Below, piece after piece: positions 27,840 to 36,747 of a stretch of DNA of 64,000 nt. The stretch spans positions 1 to 64,000 of the forward strand of contig NZ_WIDQ01000010.1 in NCBI RefSeq assembly GCF_009495745.1, given 5' to 3'. Source of the stretch: Niveispirillum sp. SYP-B3756. Lineage in GTDB: Bacteria; Pseudomonadota; Alphaproteobacteria; Azospirillales; Azospirillaceae. The position numbers were made by a program, and so were the translations under genes. A model generated the notes under the pieces. That model was not told where the DNA came from and searched no databases. It saw nothing but the letters and a program-made list of their open reading frames with translations. Numbering within the stretch: the first letter of the stretch is position 1; every line of letters begins with the position of its first letter.

Positions 27840-28284
27840 TGTGTTACGGATTTATGGGAATTGATGCATAGATCGCAATATGGGTGGAGCAGAAAAAAGT
27901 AAGCATTTCTGCTTAGTTGACTGGCAAATCGACAGGTAAGCTGTGAGATATACATTTTTTAGTTGAGAAAAATCTGAAAAGCATTTATCAGATTCCAAAT
28001 CAACTGCATGCCCTGCCTTTTGGGCACTCCCGTCGCCAAGCCCGTCCGCGTGAATAAGGTCGCGTTGGGTGCTGCGGTTTCCTTGAATGGAGAAGAGATT
28101 GCATCTTGAAAAAGATCAGCAAGGAATGCCGCCGTAACCGGGCGGACCAAGGTCATGTGAATTTTCAATGCCAGGGGGAAAGGCAGCTTCAATCGTGATC
28201 CGACGCCTATAGACGCCCGACAGGGTGCTCGCAGCTCCCAACGCCTGCCATTTTGCCCCGGTCATACAACCAGGAGCAGTTACC

Positions 28285-28698
28285 ATGTTCAGCGATCTCA
28301 CTAAGCGGGAACGCCAGGTCCTACAGCTTACGGCACAGGGGTTGCGCGGTGCGCAGATAGCCATCCAACTTGGAATTTCCGAGCAGACCATCCGCAAGCA
28401 TCGTTCTTCCATCATGCAGAAGGCGGGGTTGCGGTCCACAGCGCAGTTGATCGCCTGCGCCAATCACGGGCTTGGAAACGAGAGGCACGCAGCAGCCCCA
28501 TTGCCCTGGGATCGGCTATGTCCACGCGAGGCTGAAATTGTACGTCATGTTGTGGCCGGGTGCACCAGCAAAGAGATTGCCCGCCTGCTGGACATTAGCC
28601 CGCTGACAGTGCAGAAACATCGTGAAAGAGCGCGGGAAAAGCTGGGCGTCCATACAGTGGGCGAAATGATACGCCGGGGCGCTGTGACGCTGGCATGA
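28285..28698 (+). CDS. Protein made of two tandem LuxR-type (GerE) HTH domains
   Basis: About 137 residues from the ATG at 28285, with AGGAG about 8 bases upstream. Residues of about 3-60 form one LuxR/GerE HTH (LTKRERQVLQLTAQGLRGAQIAIQLGISEQTIRKHRSSIM). Residues of about 75-130 form a second (LCPREAEIVRHVVAGCTSKEIARLLDISPLTVQKHRERAREKLGV). There is no receiver or ligand-binding domain. It is divergent from the MACPF gene and might regulate it, or the downstream ScfR gene. The two-HTH-only arrangement is unusual. Confidence 0.8.
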   Translation: MFSDLTKRERQVLQLTAQGLRGAQIAIQLGISEQTIRKHRSSIMQKAGLRSTAQLIACANHGLGNERHAAAPLPWDRLCPREAEIVRHVVAGCTSKEIARLLDISPLTVQKHRERAREKLGVHTVGEMIRRGAVTLA

Positions 28699-28793
28699 GA
28701 CAATAAGCGTTAAAAATATAGGCGCAGACGCCTAAGTCCGGCTAATCTCGCGAAAATTCGAGCCTGTGGATAACGGATGGAGAGCGCCGACGC

Positions 28794-30212
28794 ATGACCG
28801 CCAAAATCTATGCCGGTGAACGCATCCGCCGCCTGCGGGAAGTGCGTGGCATCAGCCAGGCTGCCCTGGCGGCGGCGGTGGGGCTTTCCACCTCCTACCT
28901 GAACCAGATCGAGAATAACCAGCGGCCGCTCTCGGCCGCGGCGGTGATCCGGCTGTCGTCTTACTTTTCCGTCGAACCCAGCCATTTCGCCGATGATGCC
29001 GATCTGCGGCTGGCGTCGGAGATGCGGGAGGCGCTGGGCGATCCGCTGTTTGCCGAGCAGGCGGTGAAGTTCGCCGGCATCCGCGATGCGGTGCGGGCGG
29101 CCCCGGAGATCATGGGCGCTTTCCTGAAACTCTACCGCGCCTATCGCTCGCTGGAAGAGGAACAGCAGGCGCTGGTGGACCGGGTGGGGGGCGAGGAGAC
29201 GGTGAACGGCCCGGCCTTTCCCTATGACGAGGTGCGCGATTTCGTGCAGTCGCGCCGCAACCATTTTGAAGGGCTGGACCACGCGGCAGAGGATTTGTTC
29301 GAAGCCTCGGGCTTTTCCAAGGACCGGCTGCTGGAACATCTGGCCCAGTTTCTGGCCGACCGGCATGGTGTGACCATCCGGGTGGCCCAGGGATTTGCCC
29401 GCCATGATGTGCTGTGGCGCTATGAACCGGAAGAGCGGATTCTTTTCGTTTCCGAAACGGCCCCGCGGGAGAGCCGCACTTTCTATGCCGCCCACCAGAT
29501 CGGCCTGCTGTCTTACGGGGTGGAGATCGAACGGCTGGTGGCGGAGGCCAACCTTTCCAGTGTGGAGGCACGCTCCATCGCCCGGGTGGGGCTGGCCAAT
29601 TATTTCGCAGGCGCATTGATCCTGCCTTACCGCCGTTTTCTGACCGAGGCGCAGCGGGTGCGCTATGATATCGACCGGTTGAGCGCCTATTTCGGGGTCA
29701 GCTTCGAACAGGTCTGTCACCGGCTGTCCACCATGCAGCGGCCGGGGATGCCAGGCGTGCCCTTCTATTTCATGAAGGTGGATATGGCCGGCAATATCGC
29801 CAAACGGTCCAGCGCCACCCGGTTTCAGTTTGCCCGGTTTGGCGGGGCCTGCCCTTTGTGGAATGTGCATCAGGCCTTTGCCCAGCCAGGGCGCATTCTG
29901 GTGCAGCAGGCACGGATGCCGGATGGGGCGACATATCTCTGTATCGCCCGCACGGTGGTGGCGGGTGGCAGCGGCTATCTCTCCCGCCCGCGCGAAGCCG
30001 CCGTGGGGCTGGGGTGTGAGATCAGCTTTGCCGACCAGTTGGTCTATTCCGCCGGGCTGGATTTGAAGGATGCCGATGCGGCGGTGCCCATCGGGTCCAA
30101 CTGCAAGGTCTGTGACCGGGAAGATTGCCGCCACCGCGCCTTCCCGCCCATCGGCAAGGCGCTGCGCGTGGATGCGCATGAACGGCGGACGGTGCCTTAT
30201 AATGTGACGTGA
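28794..30212 (+). CDS. Short-chain fatty acyl-CoA regulator (ScfR/PccR family)
   Basis: This 472-residue protein has an XRE-type HTH at about 7-60 (RIRRLREVRGISQAALAAAVGLSTSYLNQIENNQRPL). An IrrE-like middle (SSVEARSIARVGLANYFAGALILPYRRF) follows, then the ScfR C-terminal domain ending in a Cys-rich CKVCDREDCRHRAFPP. ScfR proteins sense acyl-CoAs and control propionyl-CoA, acetyl-CoA or glyoxylate-shunt genes. The nearby pccB-pccA-scpA operon and its TTTGCAAA-like sites point to a PccR-like activator. Confidence 0.88.
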   Translation: MTAKIYAGERIRRLREVRGISQAALAAAVGLSTSYLNQIENNQRPLSAAAVIRLSSYFSVEPSHFADDADLRLASEMREALGDPLFAEQAVKFAGIRDAVRAAPEIMGAFLKLYRAYRSLEEEQQALVDRVGGEETVNGPAFPYDEVRDFVQSRRNHFEGLDHAAEDLFEASGFSKDRLLEHLAQFLADRHGVTIRVAQGFARHDVLWRYEPEERILFVSETAPRESRTFYAAHQIGLLSYGVEIERLVAEANLSSVEARSIARVGLANYFAGALILPYRRFLTEAQRVRYDIDRLSAYFGVSFEQVCHRLSTMQRPGMPGVPFYFMKVDMAGNIAKRSSATRFQFARFGGACPLWNVHQAFAQPGRILVQQARMPDGATYLCIARTVVAGGSGYLSRPREAAVGLGCEISFADQLVYSAGLDLKDADAAVPIGSNCKVCDREDCRHRAFPPIGKALRVDAHERRTVPYNVT

Positions 30213-30306
30213 GGTTGTTCACAGACAACCATACGCTGATGTGCTTATCTTGCGGCTTCCGTGTCGCCCCTTGCTGGTGACCGGGGGATGGACGGAGAAG
30301 CCGCCG

Positions 30307-31131
30307 ATGGATCTCGTTGCCCTGGTCGACCGCTCCCCCGCCTTTCTGGCGGTGGTGGCCCTGCTGGCGCTGGGGGAATATCTCTGGCACCGGCAGCGCG
30401 GCAGCGATGGTTATGACCTGCGGGAAAGTGCCGCCACGCTGGGCATCATGGTGGGGCAGATCGCCATCCGCACCGCCGGAATCGGGTTGATCGCGCCGCT
30501 GATGTTCGCCCTGTATGACCAGCGGCTGTTCACGCTTGACGGCGGGAGCGGGCTGGGGCTGGTCGGGCTGTTCCTGGGGGTGGATCTGGCCTATTACTGG
30601 TTTCACCGGCTGTCGCACCGGGTCCGCTTCATGTGGGCCAACCATGCCGTGCACCATTCCTCCACCCGGCTGAACCTGACGGCGGCGTTCCGGCTGGGCT
30701 GGACCAATCTGCTGACCGGAAGCTGGGTGCTTCTGCTGCCGCTGATCTGGCTGGGCTATCACCCGGTGGCCGTGCTGGGCATGTTCAGCCTGAACCTGAC
30801 CTATCAACTGTTCCTGCACACGGAAATGGTGGGGCGGCTGGGGCCGCTGGAATGGGTGCTGAACACGCCCAACCATCACCGGGTGCATCATGGGTCCGAT
30901 GCCGACTGCATTGACCGCAATTTCGGCGGGATGCTGATCATCTTCGACCGGCTGTTCGGCAGCTTTGCGGCGGTGGAGCCGGGGCGGAAGCTGCGCTATG
31001 GCGTGCAGGGCGGGCCGGTCAGCTATAATCCGCTGCGCATCGCCTTTGCTGAATGGGGCCGGCTGTTCCGTGATATGGCCGCCAGCCGGCACCCGTGGCA
31101 GGCGTTGCGGATATGGGTGGGGCGGCCTTAG
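30307..31131 (+). CDS. Sterol desaturase / fatty acid hydroxylase superfamily membrane protein
   Basis: This 274-residue integral membrane protein has the histidine boxes HRLSH, HAVHHS and HHRVHH that bind a di-iron centre. Hydrophobic segments lie between and before them. The family hydroxylates or desaturates lipids, including hopanoids, carotenoids and ornithine lipids; the substrate here is unknown. GGAG precedes the ATG. It follows the ScfR gene by about 95 bp on the same strand but may have its own promoter. Confidence 0.85.
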   Translation: MDLVALVDRSPAFLAVVALLALGEYLWHRQRGSDGYDLRESAATLGIMVGQIAIRTAGIGLIAPLMFALYDQRLFTLDGGSGLGLVGLFLGVDLAYYWFHRLSHRVRFMWANHAVHHSSTRLNLTAAFRLGWTNLLTGSWVLLLPLIWLGYHPVAVLGMFSLNLTYQLFLHTEMVGRLGPLEWVLNTPNHHRVHHGSDADCIDRNFGGMLIIFDRLFGSFAAVEPGRKLRYGVQGGPVSYNPLRIAFAEWGRLFRDMAASRHPWQALRIWVGRP

Positions 31132-31180
31132 TGTCTGTCCGGAAGGTTATCGCTTCTTTCGAACCCGTGACCTTTTTCCA

Positions 31181-31210
31181 CCGTCATTCCCGCCTTCGCG
31201 GGAATGACGG
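31181..31210. repeat. 30-bp palindromic hairpin, related in form to the 22116/24309 repeats
   Basis: CCGTCATTCCCGC pairs perfectly over 13 bp with GCGGGAATGACGG around a CTTC loop. It lies between the convergent desaturase and PepSY genes. It shares the CCGTCA...TGACGG ends with the repeats around pccA but has a different core. It may serve as a bidirectional terminator. Confidence 0.7.
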
Positions 31211-31251
31211 TTAAGAGATTGGAAAAGAAGTGAAAGTTCTTGGACGGACTC

Positions 31252-32343
31252 TTAGGGGGTGGGCTTCCTCTTCCGCCCGGCAGGCGCCCGTTGCGGTGGG
31301 GGCCGGCGGAACCAGAAGCTCCAGACGGCCAGCGTGCCCAGCAGGACCAGCGCCAGCCCGCTGACGCTCATCACCAGCCGGAAGGCCAGCCCGCCTACCT
31401 TGGCCGTGTGCAGCGGATAGGCCAGGTTGAAAATGCGCGCGCCCAGCGGCAGGGTGGCGGCATCGCGGCTGCCCACCATGGCTCCCGTCTCCGGCTGGAA
31501 CCAGACCATGGTGCGGCCATTGGGCAGCCATTCCACCGGCCGGCGCAGGCGCAGGCTGATTAATTCACCCGGACGGCGCGGCAGGGTCAGCACGCGGAAC
31601 TGCGCGTCGGGGAAGCGGCTGCGCGCCTCTGCCAGCATGGCGGCCCAATCCAGCCCCGGTGCCAGAGCCCCGCCCTTTACCGCCGGCACCGCCATGGCGG
31701 CCTTTCGTTCCGCTGGCGAAATGACGGGCGACAGCAGCAGGTTGGTGACCGGCGGCAGGGTCAGCATCACTGCCGTCAGGCAGGACAGGAACAGCAAGGG
31801 TGCCATCACCACCCCGAAATCCCGGTGCTGGCGGATGATGGCCGGCCGGCTCAACCGCGCCGGCCAGAGGCGGAAACTGAAGGTGAAGCGCAGCTTCCAC
31901 CACAGGATGATGCCGGAAATGATGAAGAACAGGCCGATCAGCGCGGCGATGCCGCCAATCGTCTCCCCCACATCGCCGGCCAGCAGATGCTTGTGCAGAT
32001 CGGCCAGCCAGAGTTCCGGCCGCGCCCATTCGCTGTCCCAGCGGCTGACAATGTGGCCCGACTGGTCGGCATAGGCCCCGGCCCCACCGCCCATGCGCAG
32101 CCGGTGCAGGCCGAACCCGTCATCGGCAAAGATGATGGATTGCGGCCGGCCGGCCGGATCGGCCAGCAACCCGGCCGCCACCGGCCCCACTTGGGCGGCG
32201 TCGGTGACCAGGGCTTCTCCGGCACCGGGTAGCATGACCCAGGCATCCCGGTGCACCAGGATGGTGCCGGTCAGGCCCAGCAGGGCCAGCAGCAGACCAA
32301 TCAGGCCACCAGCCCAGCGATGCAGCAGGTCAAGCGTGCGCAT
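31252..32343 (-). CDS. PepSY-associated transmembrane protein (iron-uptake accessory)
   Basis: This 363-residue protein has four hydrophobic segments in the PepSY-TM pattern. The first (LLHRWAGGLIGLLLALLGLTGTILVHRDAW) carries His residues at its ends, and another lies at IGGIAALIGLFFIISGIILWW. A C-terminal segment (GLAFRLVMSVSGLALVLLGTLAVWSFWF) is followed by a basic tail. Related proteins sit next to siderophore receptors and are thought to help ferric-siderophore reduction in the periplasm. It follows the TonB receptor gene by one base. Confidence 0.82.
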   Translation of the reverse strand: MRTLDLLHRWAGGLIGLLLALLGLTGTILVHRDAWVMLPGAGEALVTDAAQVGPVAAGLLADPAGRPQSIIFADDGFGLHRLRMGGGAGAYADQSGHIVSRWDSEWARPELWLADLHKHLLAGDVGETIGGIAALIGLFFIISGIILWWKLRFTFSFRLWPARLSRPAIIRQHRDFGVVMAPLLFLSCLTAVMLTLPPVTNLLLSPVISPAERKAAMAVPAVKGGALAPGLDWAAMLAEARSRFPDAQFRVLTLPRRPGELISLRLRRPVEWLPNGRTMVWFQPETGAMVGSRDAATLPLGARIFNLAYPLHTAKVGGLAFRLVMSVSGLALVLLGTLAVWSFWFRRPPPQRAPAGRKRKPTP

Positions 32344-32344
32344 G

Positions 32345-34462
32345 TCAGAAACTATAATCCCAACCCAGCGTCAACGTGCGGCCGCGCCCGGCGAAAAGGC
32401 GCTGATCATCCGTCACCCGCGTCGTTTCGCTGTAATAGGTAATATACTGCTTGTCGAACAGGTTGCTGATGGACAGCGTCAGCCCGCCCGTGCCGATGGC
32501 GTGGCGCAGCAGCAGATCGGTCAGGTTATAGCCGCCAAAGCCGCTATCCTTCACCCCGCCATCGAAACGGCGGGCGATGTAGAACTGGGTCTGCAGCCGC
32601 GCGGTGACCGGTCCATAGGCATAGGCGGCGGCGACATTCACCCGGTCGGGGGAGATGTTCGAGCCGTCCAGATCCTTGTCGACCTTGCCGTCACCATTGC
32701 TGTCGGTGCGCCCGTCCAGATGGGCATAGCCGGCTGACAGCGTCAGCCCCGTGACGGGGGTTTCCCAGTTTGCATTCAGCTCCAGCCCTTCAATCTCCAC
32801 CCGCTGGCGCTGCACCTCATAGACGCCGCCGACCAGCACCAGATTCTGGCCCTTCTTGGAGGTGGACCAGAAATAGGCCGCCGAGGCGGTGAGCGAACCG
32901 CGACCCAGCTCAATACCGATTTCGCGGTTGTCGGAAATCACCGGATCGATATCCAGGAAATTGTTCAGATCGACGCCATCCTTGTTGATGGCGCGGGTGA
33001 TGCGGCCAATATCGGCCATGGTATAGCCCTGGGCATAGGAACCATAGAGGCGCACATCCTCCCACGGTTCCGCCACGATGCCACCATTGAACAGCGTGTC
33101 GTTGAAGGTTGGCTTGCCACCCTTGACCCGACGGGAACCGGTGGAGGCCAGCGTGGTGTAATCGTCGATCTTCACCTGGCCATTTTCGTGCCGCACGCCG
33201 GCGGCCAGATGCAGCCGGTCTTCCAGCAGGGAGAGGTTGAACTGGGCGAAGGGGGCCAGGCTGCGGAAATCCGTCGGCGGCACCCATTTGCGCCCGGTCT
33301 TGATCAGGCGCTGTTCGGTCTTGTCGAACAGGGTGTCCAGGCCGACAATAGTGGTCAGCGCCTCAAACCCCGGCATGGCGCGTTCATAGCTGAGCTTGGC
33401 CCCCAGCTTGCGTGACCGGTTCTGTGACTGGTCATACAGGGTTTTCAGCGGGGCGATGCGGATATCCTGGAACGTATCCACCGGGCTGGCATCGCTGCCG
33501 AACGTGTCCTGCGTGCGGTTGAAGAAGGCCTGGGCGGTGAAGGCACCGCCGGCCAGATCATCGGCCGTCAGGGTCAGGGCGGCACTTTCGGTGCGACCCT
33601 GCGCCGGGTCGCCCGGCGGGGTGCCGCGCTTGGCGCTGGCCGGCAGGCCGGTCTTCTGGTTGCCATTCACCACCAGATAATCGCCATCGCCTTTCAACTG
33701 AAACCGATTCAGCATCAGGTCCAGCCGCACACCATTATCCGTTTCGTAACCGAAACGGCCAAAGGCGGACCAGCTTTGCGAATCCTGGGTTTCGCCCTGG
33801 GTGCTGTCCACCCCGATGCGGCGGCCCTTGGCATCATAAAAGGCACCGCGCTTTTCATAGGCGCCGCCGACCATGGCATCCCACGGGCCTTCACGATAGG
33901 CGAGCAGGCCGGCCAGCTTGCCGCCCCGGCCATCGCCGCTGAACCCGTCATCGCTGCTGCCCTGCACCAGGACTTTGCCGGAAACACCATCCTGGCGCGG
34001 CGGGCCCACCGTCACCTGATTGACGATGCCACCGGTGCCGCCAATGCCCTGCAGGGCATTGGAGCCATAGATCACCTCCACCCGATCCACGAAGAAGGGA
34101 TCGATGGTGAAACCGTCGCGGCTGCCATCGCGCAGCGGGGTGGATTGCGGGATGCCGTTGATGGCGTAAAGCGGGGACCGGCCGCGCAGCGTCTCCCCCG
34201 CACCCGACAGCTTCTGCCGGGTGGGGGAGAAGGAGGGCAACAGGGTGGAAACCGCATCCACCACCGACCCGCCAATGGCCGCCTGTTCCGCCAAGGACTT
34301 GCTGTTGATCACATCCACCGTCAACGGCAAGGCATTGGCCGGCAGCTTGCTGCGGGCGGCGGTGACGATGATCTCGTCCACCGACAGGGTCTCTTGCGCC
34401 AGAGTCGGCAGCGACAGGGCGCTGGCACCAGCCAGCAGCAACAGGGACAGGGGGATACGCAC
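32345..34462 (-). CDS. TonB-dependent outer-membrane receptor, probably for a ferric siderophore
   Basis: This 705-residue protein has a signal peptide (about 1-22), a TonB box (ETLSVDEIIVTAARSKLP), a plug domain with YAINGIPQSTPLRDGSRDGF and VEVIYGSNALQGIGGTGGIVNQVT, and a 22-strand-type barrel ending in the aromatic TLGWDYSF. It would import an iron complex using TonB/ExbBD energy. A Fur-like box lies 47 bases upstream, and the PepSY protein is translated next. Whether it takes up the product of the synthetase at 46002-60284 is unproven; they are 11 kb apart in separate units. Confidence 0.9.
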   Translation of the reverse strand: MRIPLSLLLLAGASALSLPTLAQETLSVDEIIVTAARSKLPANALPLTVDVINSKSLAEQAAIGGSVVDAVSTLLPSFSPTRQKLSGAGETLRGRSPLYAINGIPQSTPLRDGSRDGFTIDPFFVDRVEVIYGSNALQGIGGTGGIVNQVTVGPPRQDGVSGKVLVQGSSDDGFSGDGRGGKLAGLLAYREGPWDAMVGGAYEKRGAFYDAKGRRIGVDSTQGETQDSQSWSAFGRFGYETDNGVRLDLMLNRFQLKGDGDYLVVNGNQKTGLPASAKRGTPPGDPAQGRTESAALTLTADDLAGGAFTAQAFFNRTQDTFGSDASPVDTFQDIRIAPLKTLYDQSQNRSRKLGAKLSYERAMPGFEALTTIVGLDTLFDKTEQRLIKTGRKWVPPTDFRSLAPFAQFNLSLLEDRLHLAAGVRHENGQVKIDDYTTLASTGSRRVKGGKPTFNDTLFNGGIVAEPWEDVRLYGSYAQGYTMADIGRITRAINKDGVDLNNFLDIDPVISDNREIGIELGRGSLTASAAYFWSTSKKGQNLVLVGGVYEVQRQRVEIEGLELNANWETPVTGLTLSAGYAHLDGRTDSNGDGKVDKDLDGSNISPDRVNVAAAYAYGPVTARLQTQFYIARRFDGGVKDSGFGGYNLTDLLLRHAIGTGGLTLSISNLFDKQYITYYSETTRVTDDQRLFAGRGRTLTLGWDYSF

Positions 34463-34508
34463 GGTCCGGGTTCCACATGCAATTCATTCGCAAGTGGTGT
34501 CGGTATAG

Positions 34509-34523
34509 TGACAATAATTATCA
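34509..34523. promoter_or_regulatory. Fur-like box upstream of the TonB receptor
   Basis: TGACAATAATTATCA is a near-perfect 7-1-7 inverted repeat (six of seven arm pairs match) and resembles the Fur box core. It lies about 47 bp upstream of the receptor start, where a repressor could block transcription under iron repletion. Confidence 0.6.
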
Positions 34524-34612
34524 GCCGCAATGGCGTTCAATAACATGCTATGGCATTCAGGCGCAGTGTCACCCCCGTGCCACAGAGCGATTCCGCTTTT
34601 CCGCGATCCGCT

Positions 34613-36634
34613 CTAATCTTCGGTCCCCACCAGCCGAAGCAACGGCCCCGCATTGGGATCAATGAACTCCTTTTCAAACCGCATTGCCGGAATGGGGCGG
34701 GAGATCAGATAGCCCTGGGCCTGATCACAGCCTTCCTGACGCAGCCAGTCATATTGTTCCTGGGTTTCCACCCCTTCGGCCACCGTGGTCAGGCCCAGCT
34801 TCTTGCCGAGCGCAATGACGGTGGCGGCGATGGCGGCATCACCCGGCACATCATTGACGAAGCTGCGGTCGATTTTCAGCATCGTGACGGGCAATTGCCG
34901 CAGATAGGAGAGGGAGGAATAGCCGGTGCCGAAATCATCCACGGCGATGCGGAAACCGGCCAGCCGCAGGGTGTTCAGCACCACCATCTGGTTGGCGACA
35001 TCGCGCATCACCACCGATTCCGTCACCTCCAGCGTGAACATGGAAGGCGACAGCCCGGCCCGCCGCACGATGGCAATGGCGCGGTCGGCGAAGTCCCGTT
35101 CGGCCAGCTGGCGGGCGGAAACATTGACGGCGATGCTCAGCCCCGGCAGCCGCCGGTGCCAGGAGGCGGTATCGCGGCAAACCTGCGTCAGCACCCAATA
35201 GCCCAGATCAATGATCAGGCCGGTTTCTTCAGCAATGGGGATGAACTCGGCGGGGGAGATCATGCGGCCGGCATGGTTCCAGCGCACCAGCGCCTCCGCC
35301 CCGGCGACCGCCCCGGTCTCCAGATCAATCTTGGGCTGATAATGGATATGCAGCGCATCGTCAGCCAGGGCATCGCGCAGGCTGGCCTCGGTGCGCAGGA
35401 TGATCATCGCCCGTTCGGTCATCGCCCGGTCGAAGAATTTGAAGGTACCGCCACCCATCGCCTTGGCGGCATACATGGCCACATCGGCGTGCCGCATCAG
35501 CGAAATGCTGTCATCCCCATCGCCCGGATACATGGCGATACCGGCACTGGCGCCGACATGCAAAATCTGCCCGTCAATGGGGTATGCCCGGGTCAGGGCG
35601 TTCAACAGGCGGCGGGCGAGGTTGGTCACCTCGTCCGCGCCGTCCATATTTTCCAGCACGATCAGGAATTCATCACCGCCCAGCCGGCCAGCCAGATGGC
35701 CGGCGGGCAGATTTTCTTGCAACCGCTCGGCCACCTGCCGCAACAGGGCATCGCCAATGGCGTGGCCCAGGCTGTCATTGACATGTTTGAACCGGTCGAG
35801 ATCCAGGAAGATCACCGCCAGCGCCCGGCCACTCTGTCCCGCGCGTTCCACGGCACCATTCAGGGACTCGGTCATCAAGACCCGGTTGGGCATGTTGGTC
35901 AGCGGGTCGCGCGTGGCCAGCCGCCGCAATTCCGATTGTGACCGGTGCAGCTGCGCCAGCAATTCATTGATGCGGGAGGCCACATAGCCCAGCTCGTCAT
36001 TTTCATGGAACCGGGGCACCCGGATGGGGTTGGCCAGCGGACTGTCCGGCTTCACACGGATCAGATCCCGGCCCAGCTTGATCAGCGGCCGGGTCAGGAA
36101 CAGGTGGAAAATCACCGACAGCAGCAGGGCCAGCAGCAGATTGCGCGTCAGCCCCAGCAGGACCGATCCCAGGATGGTGGCCCGCGCATCCTGAATAAAG
36201 CTGTCCGGTTTCAGATAAAGTACCAGACGGCCGATCACCTCCGTTCCGCCGGGACGGGTCAGGGTCCGTTCGGCGGTCATATAAGGCGCGATCATACGGC
36301 GGCGGAAATCGCTGACCATAGCCGGCTTTTCGCCGGTGGCGGCAAACGTGGTGCCGGAAACATCGTGGATTTCAACCCGCCCCACCGATTCCAGGGCGGT
36401 GGCGGCGCCAAAGATGCTGTCGGCCAGGGTCTGGTCCAGGTTCCACAAGGCGTTGCGGCTGGGCCCTTCCAGCAGGTTCATGATCTGAACCAGCTGGCTC
36501 TGTGCCGCTGTCTGCTTGCGGTGAACGGTAAAGGCGACCTCTGCCGCGGTCAGCACCACACCGATGCAGACCGCGCTCAACAAGATCAGCAGTGCCTGAC
36601 GCATCGTCAGGCTTTTGAGCGTTCCAGAGGCCAC
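34613..36634 (-). CDS. Membrane-bound GGDEF-EAL protein (cyclic-di-GMP turnover)
   Basis: This 673-residue protein has an N-terminal TM segment (ALLILLSAVCIGVVLTAAEVAF), a periplasmic domain of about 140 residues and a second TM (LLGLTRNLLLALLLSVIFHLFL). A HAMP-like stretch follows, then a GGDEF domain with intact LGGDEFLIV and an EAL domain with GAEALVRW and KIDRSFV. Intact motifs in both domains leave synthase, phosphodiesterase or dual activity open. The signal is unknown. It is not tightly linked to neighbours. Confidence 0.9.
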   Translation of the reverse strand: MASGTLKSLTMRQALLILLSAVCIGVVLTAAEVAFTVHRKQTAAQSQLVQIMNLLEGPSRNALWNLDQTLADSIFGAATALESVGRVEIHDVSGTTFAATGEKPAMVSDFRRRMIAPYMTAERTLTRPGGTEVIGRLVLYLKPDSFIQDARATILGSVLLGLTRNLLLALLLSVIFHLFLTRPLIKLGRDLIRVKPDSPLANPIRVPRFHENDELGYVASRINELLAQLHRSQSELRRLATRDPLTNMPNRVLMTESLNGAVERAGQSGRALAVIFLDLDRFKHVNDSLGHAIGDALLRQVAERLQENLPAGHLAGRLGGDEFLIVLENMDGADEVTNLARRLLNALTRAYPIDGQILHVGASAGIAMYPGDGDDSISLMRHADVAMYAAKAMGGGTFKFFDRAMTERAMIILRTEASLRDALADDALHIHYQPKIDLETGAVAGAEALVRWNHAGRMISPAEFIPIAEETGLIIDLGYWVLTQVCRDTASWHRRLPGLSIAVNVSARQLAERDFADRAIAIVRRAGLSPSMFTLEVTESVVMRDVANQMVVLNTLRLAGFRIAVDDFGTGYSSLSYLRQLPVTMLKIDRSFVNDVPGDAAIAATVIALGKKLGLTTVAEGVETQEQYDWLRQEGCDQAQGYLISRPIPAMRFEKEFIDPNAGPLLRLVGTED

Positions 36635-36747
36635 AGTCGCCCGATCATTCTGCCATTCCCAATCCTCCTACCTTATGTTGCAGGGGACGGGAATTCACCG
36701 GGGCGACAATATCCTTAAGGTGAGGTTGGAAGTGTTAAATCTTCGCG

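Noticed and set aside
27959..28192. A 77-codon minus-strand frame starting MKLPFPLALKIHMTL
   Set aside because: It would need a TTG start, has no convincing ribosome site and no recognisable domain, and ends in an AT-rich gap.
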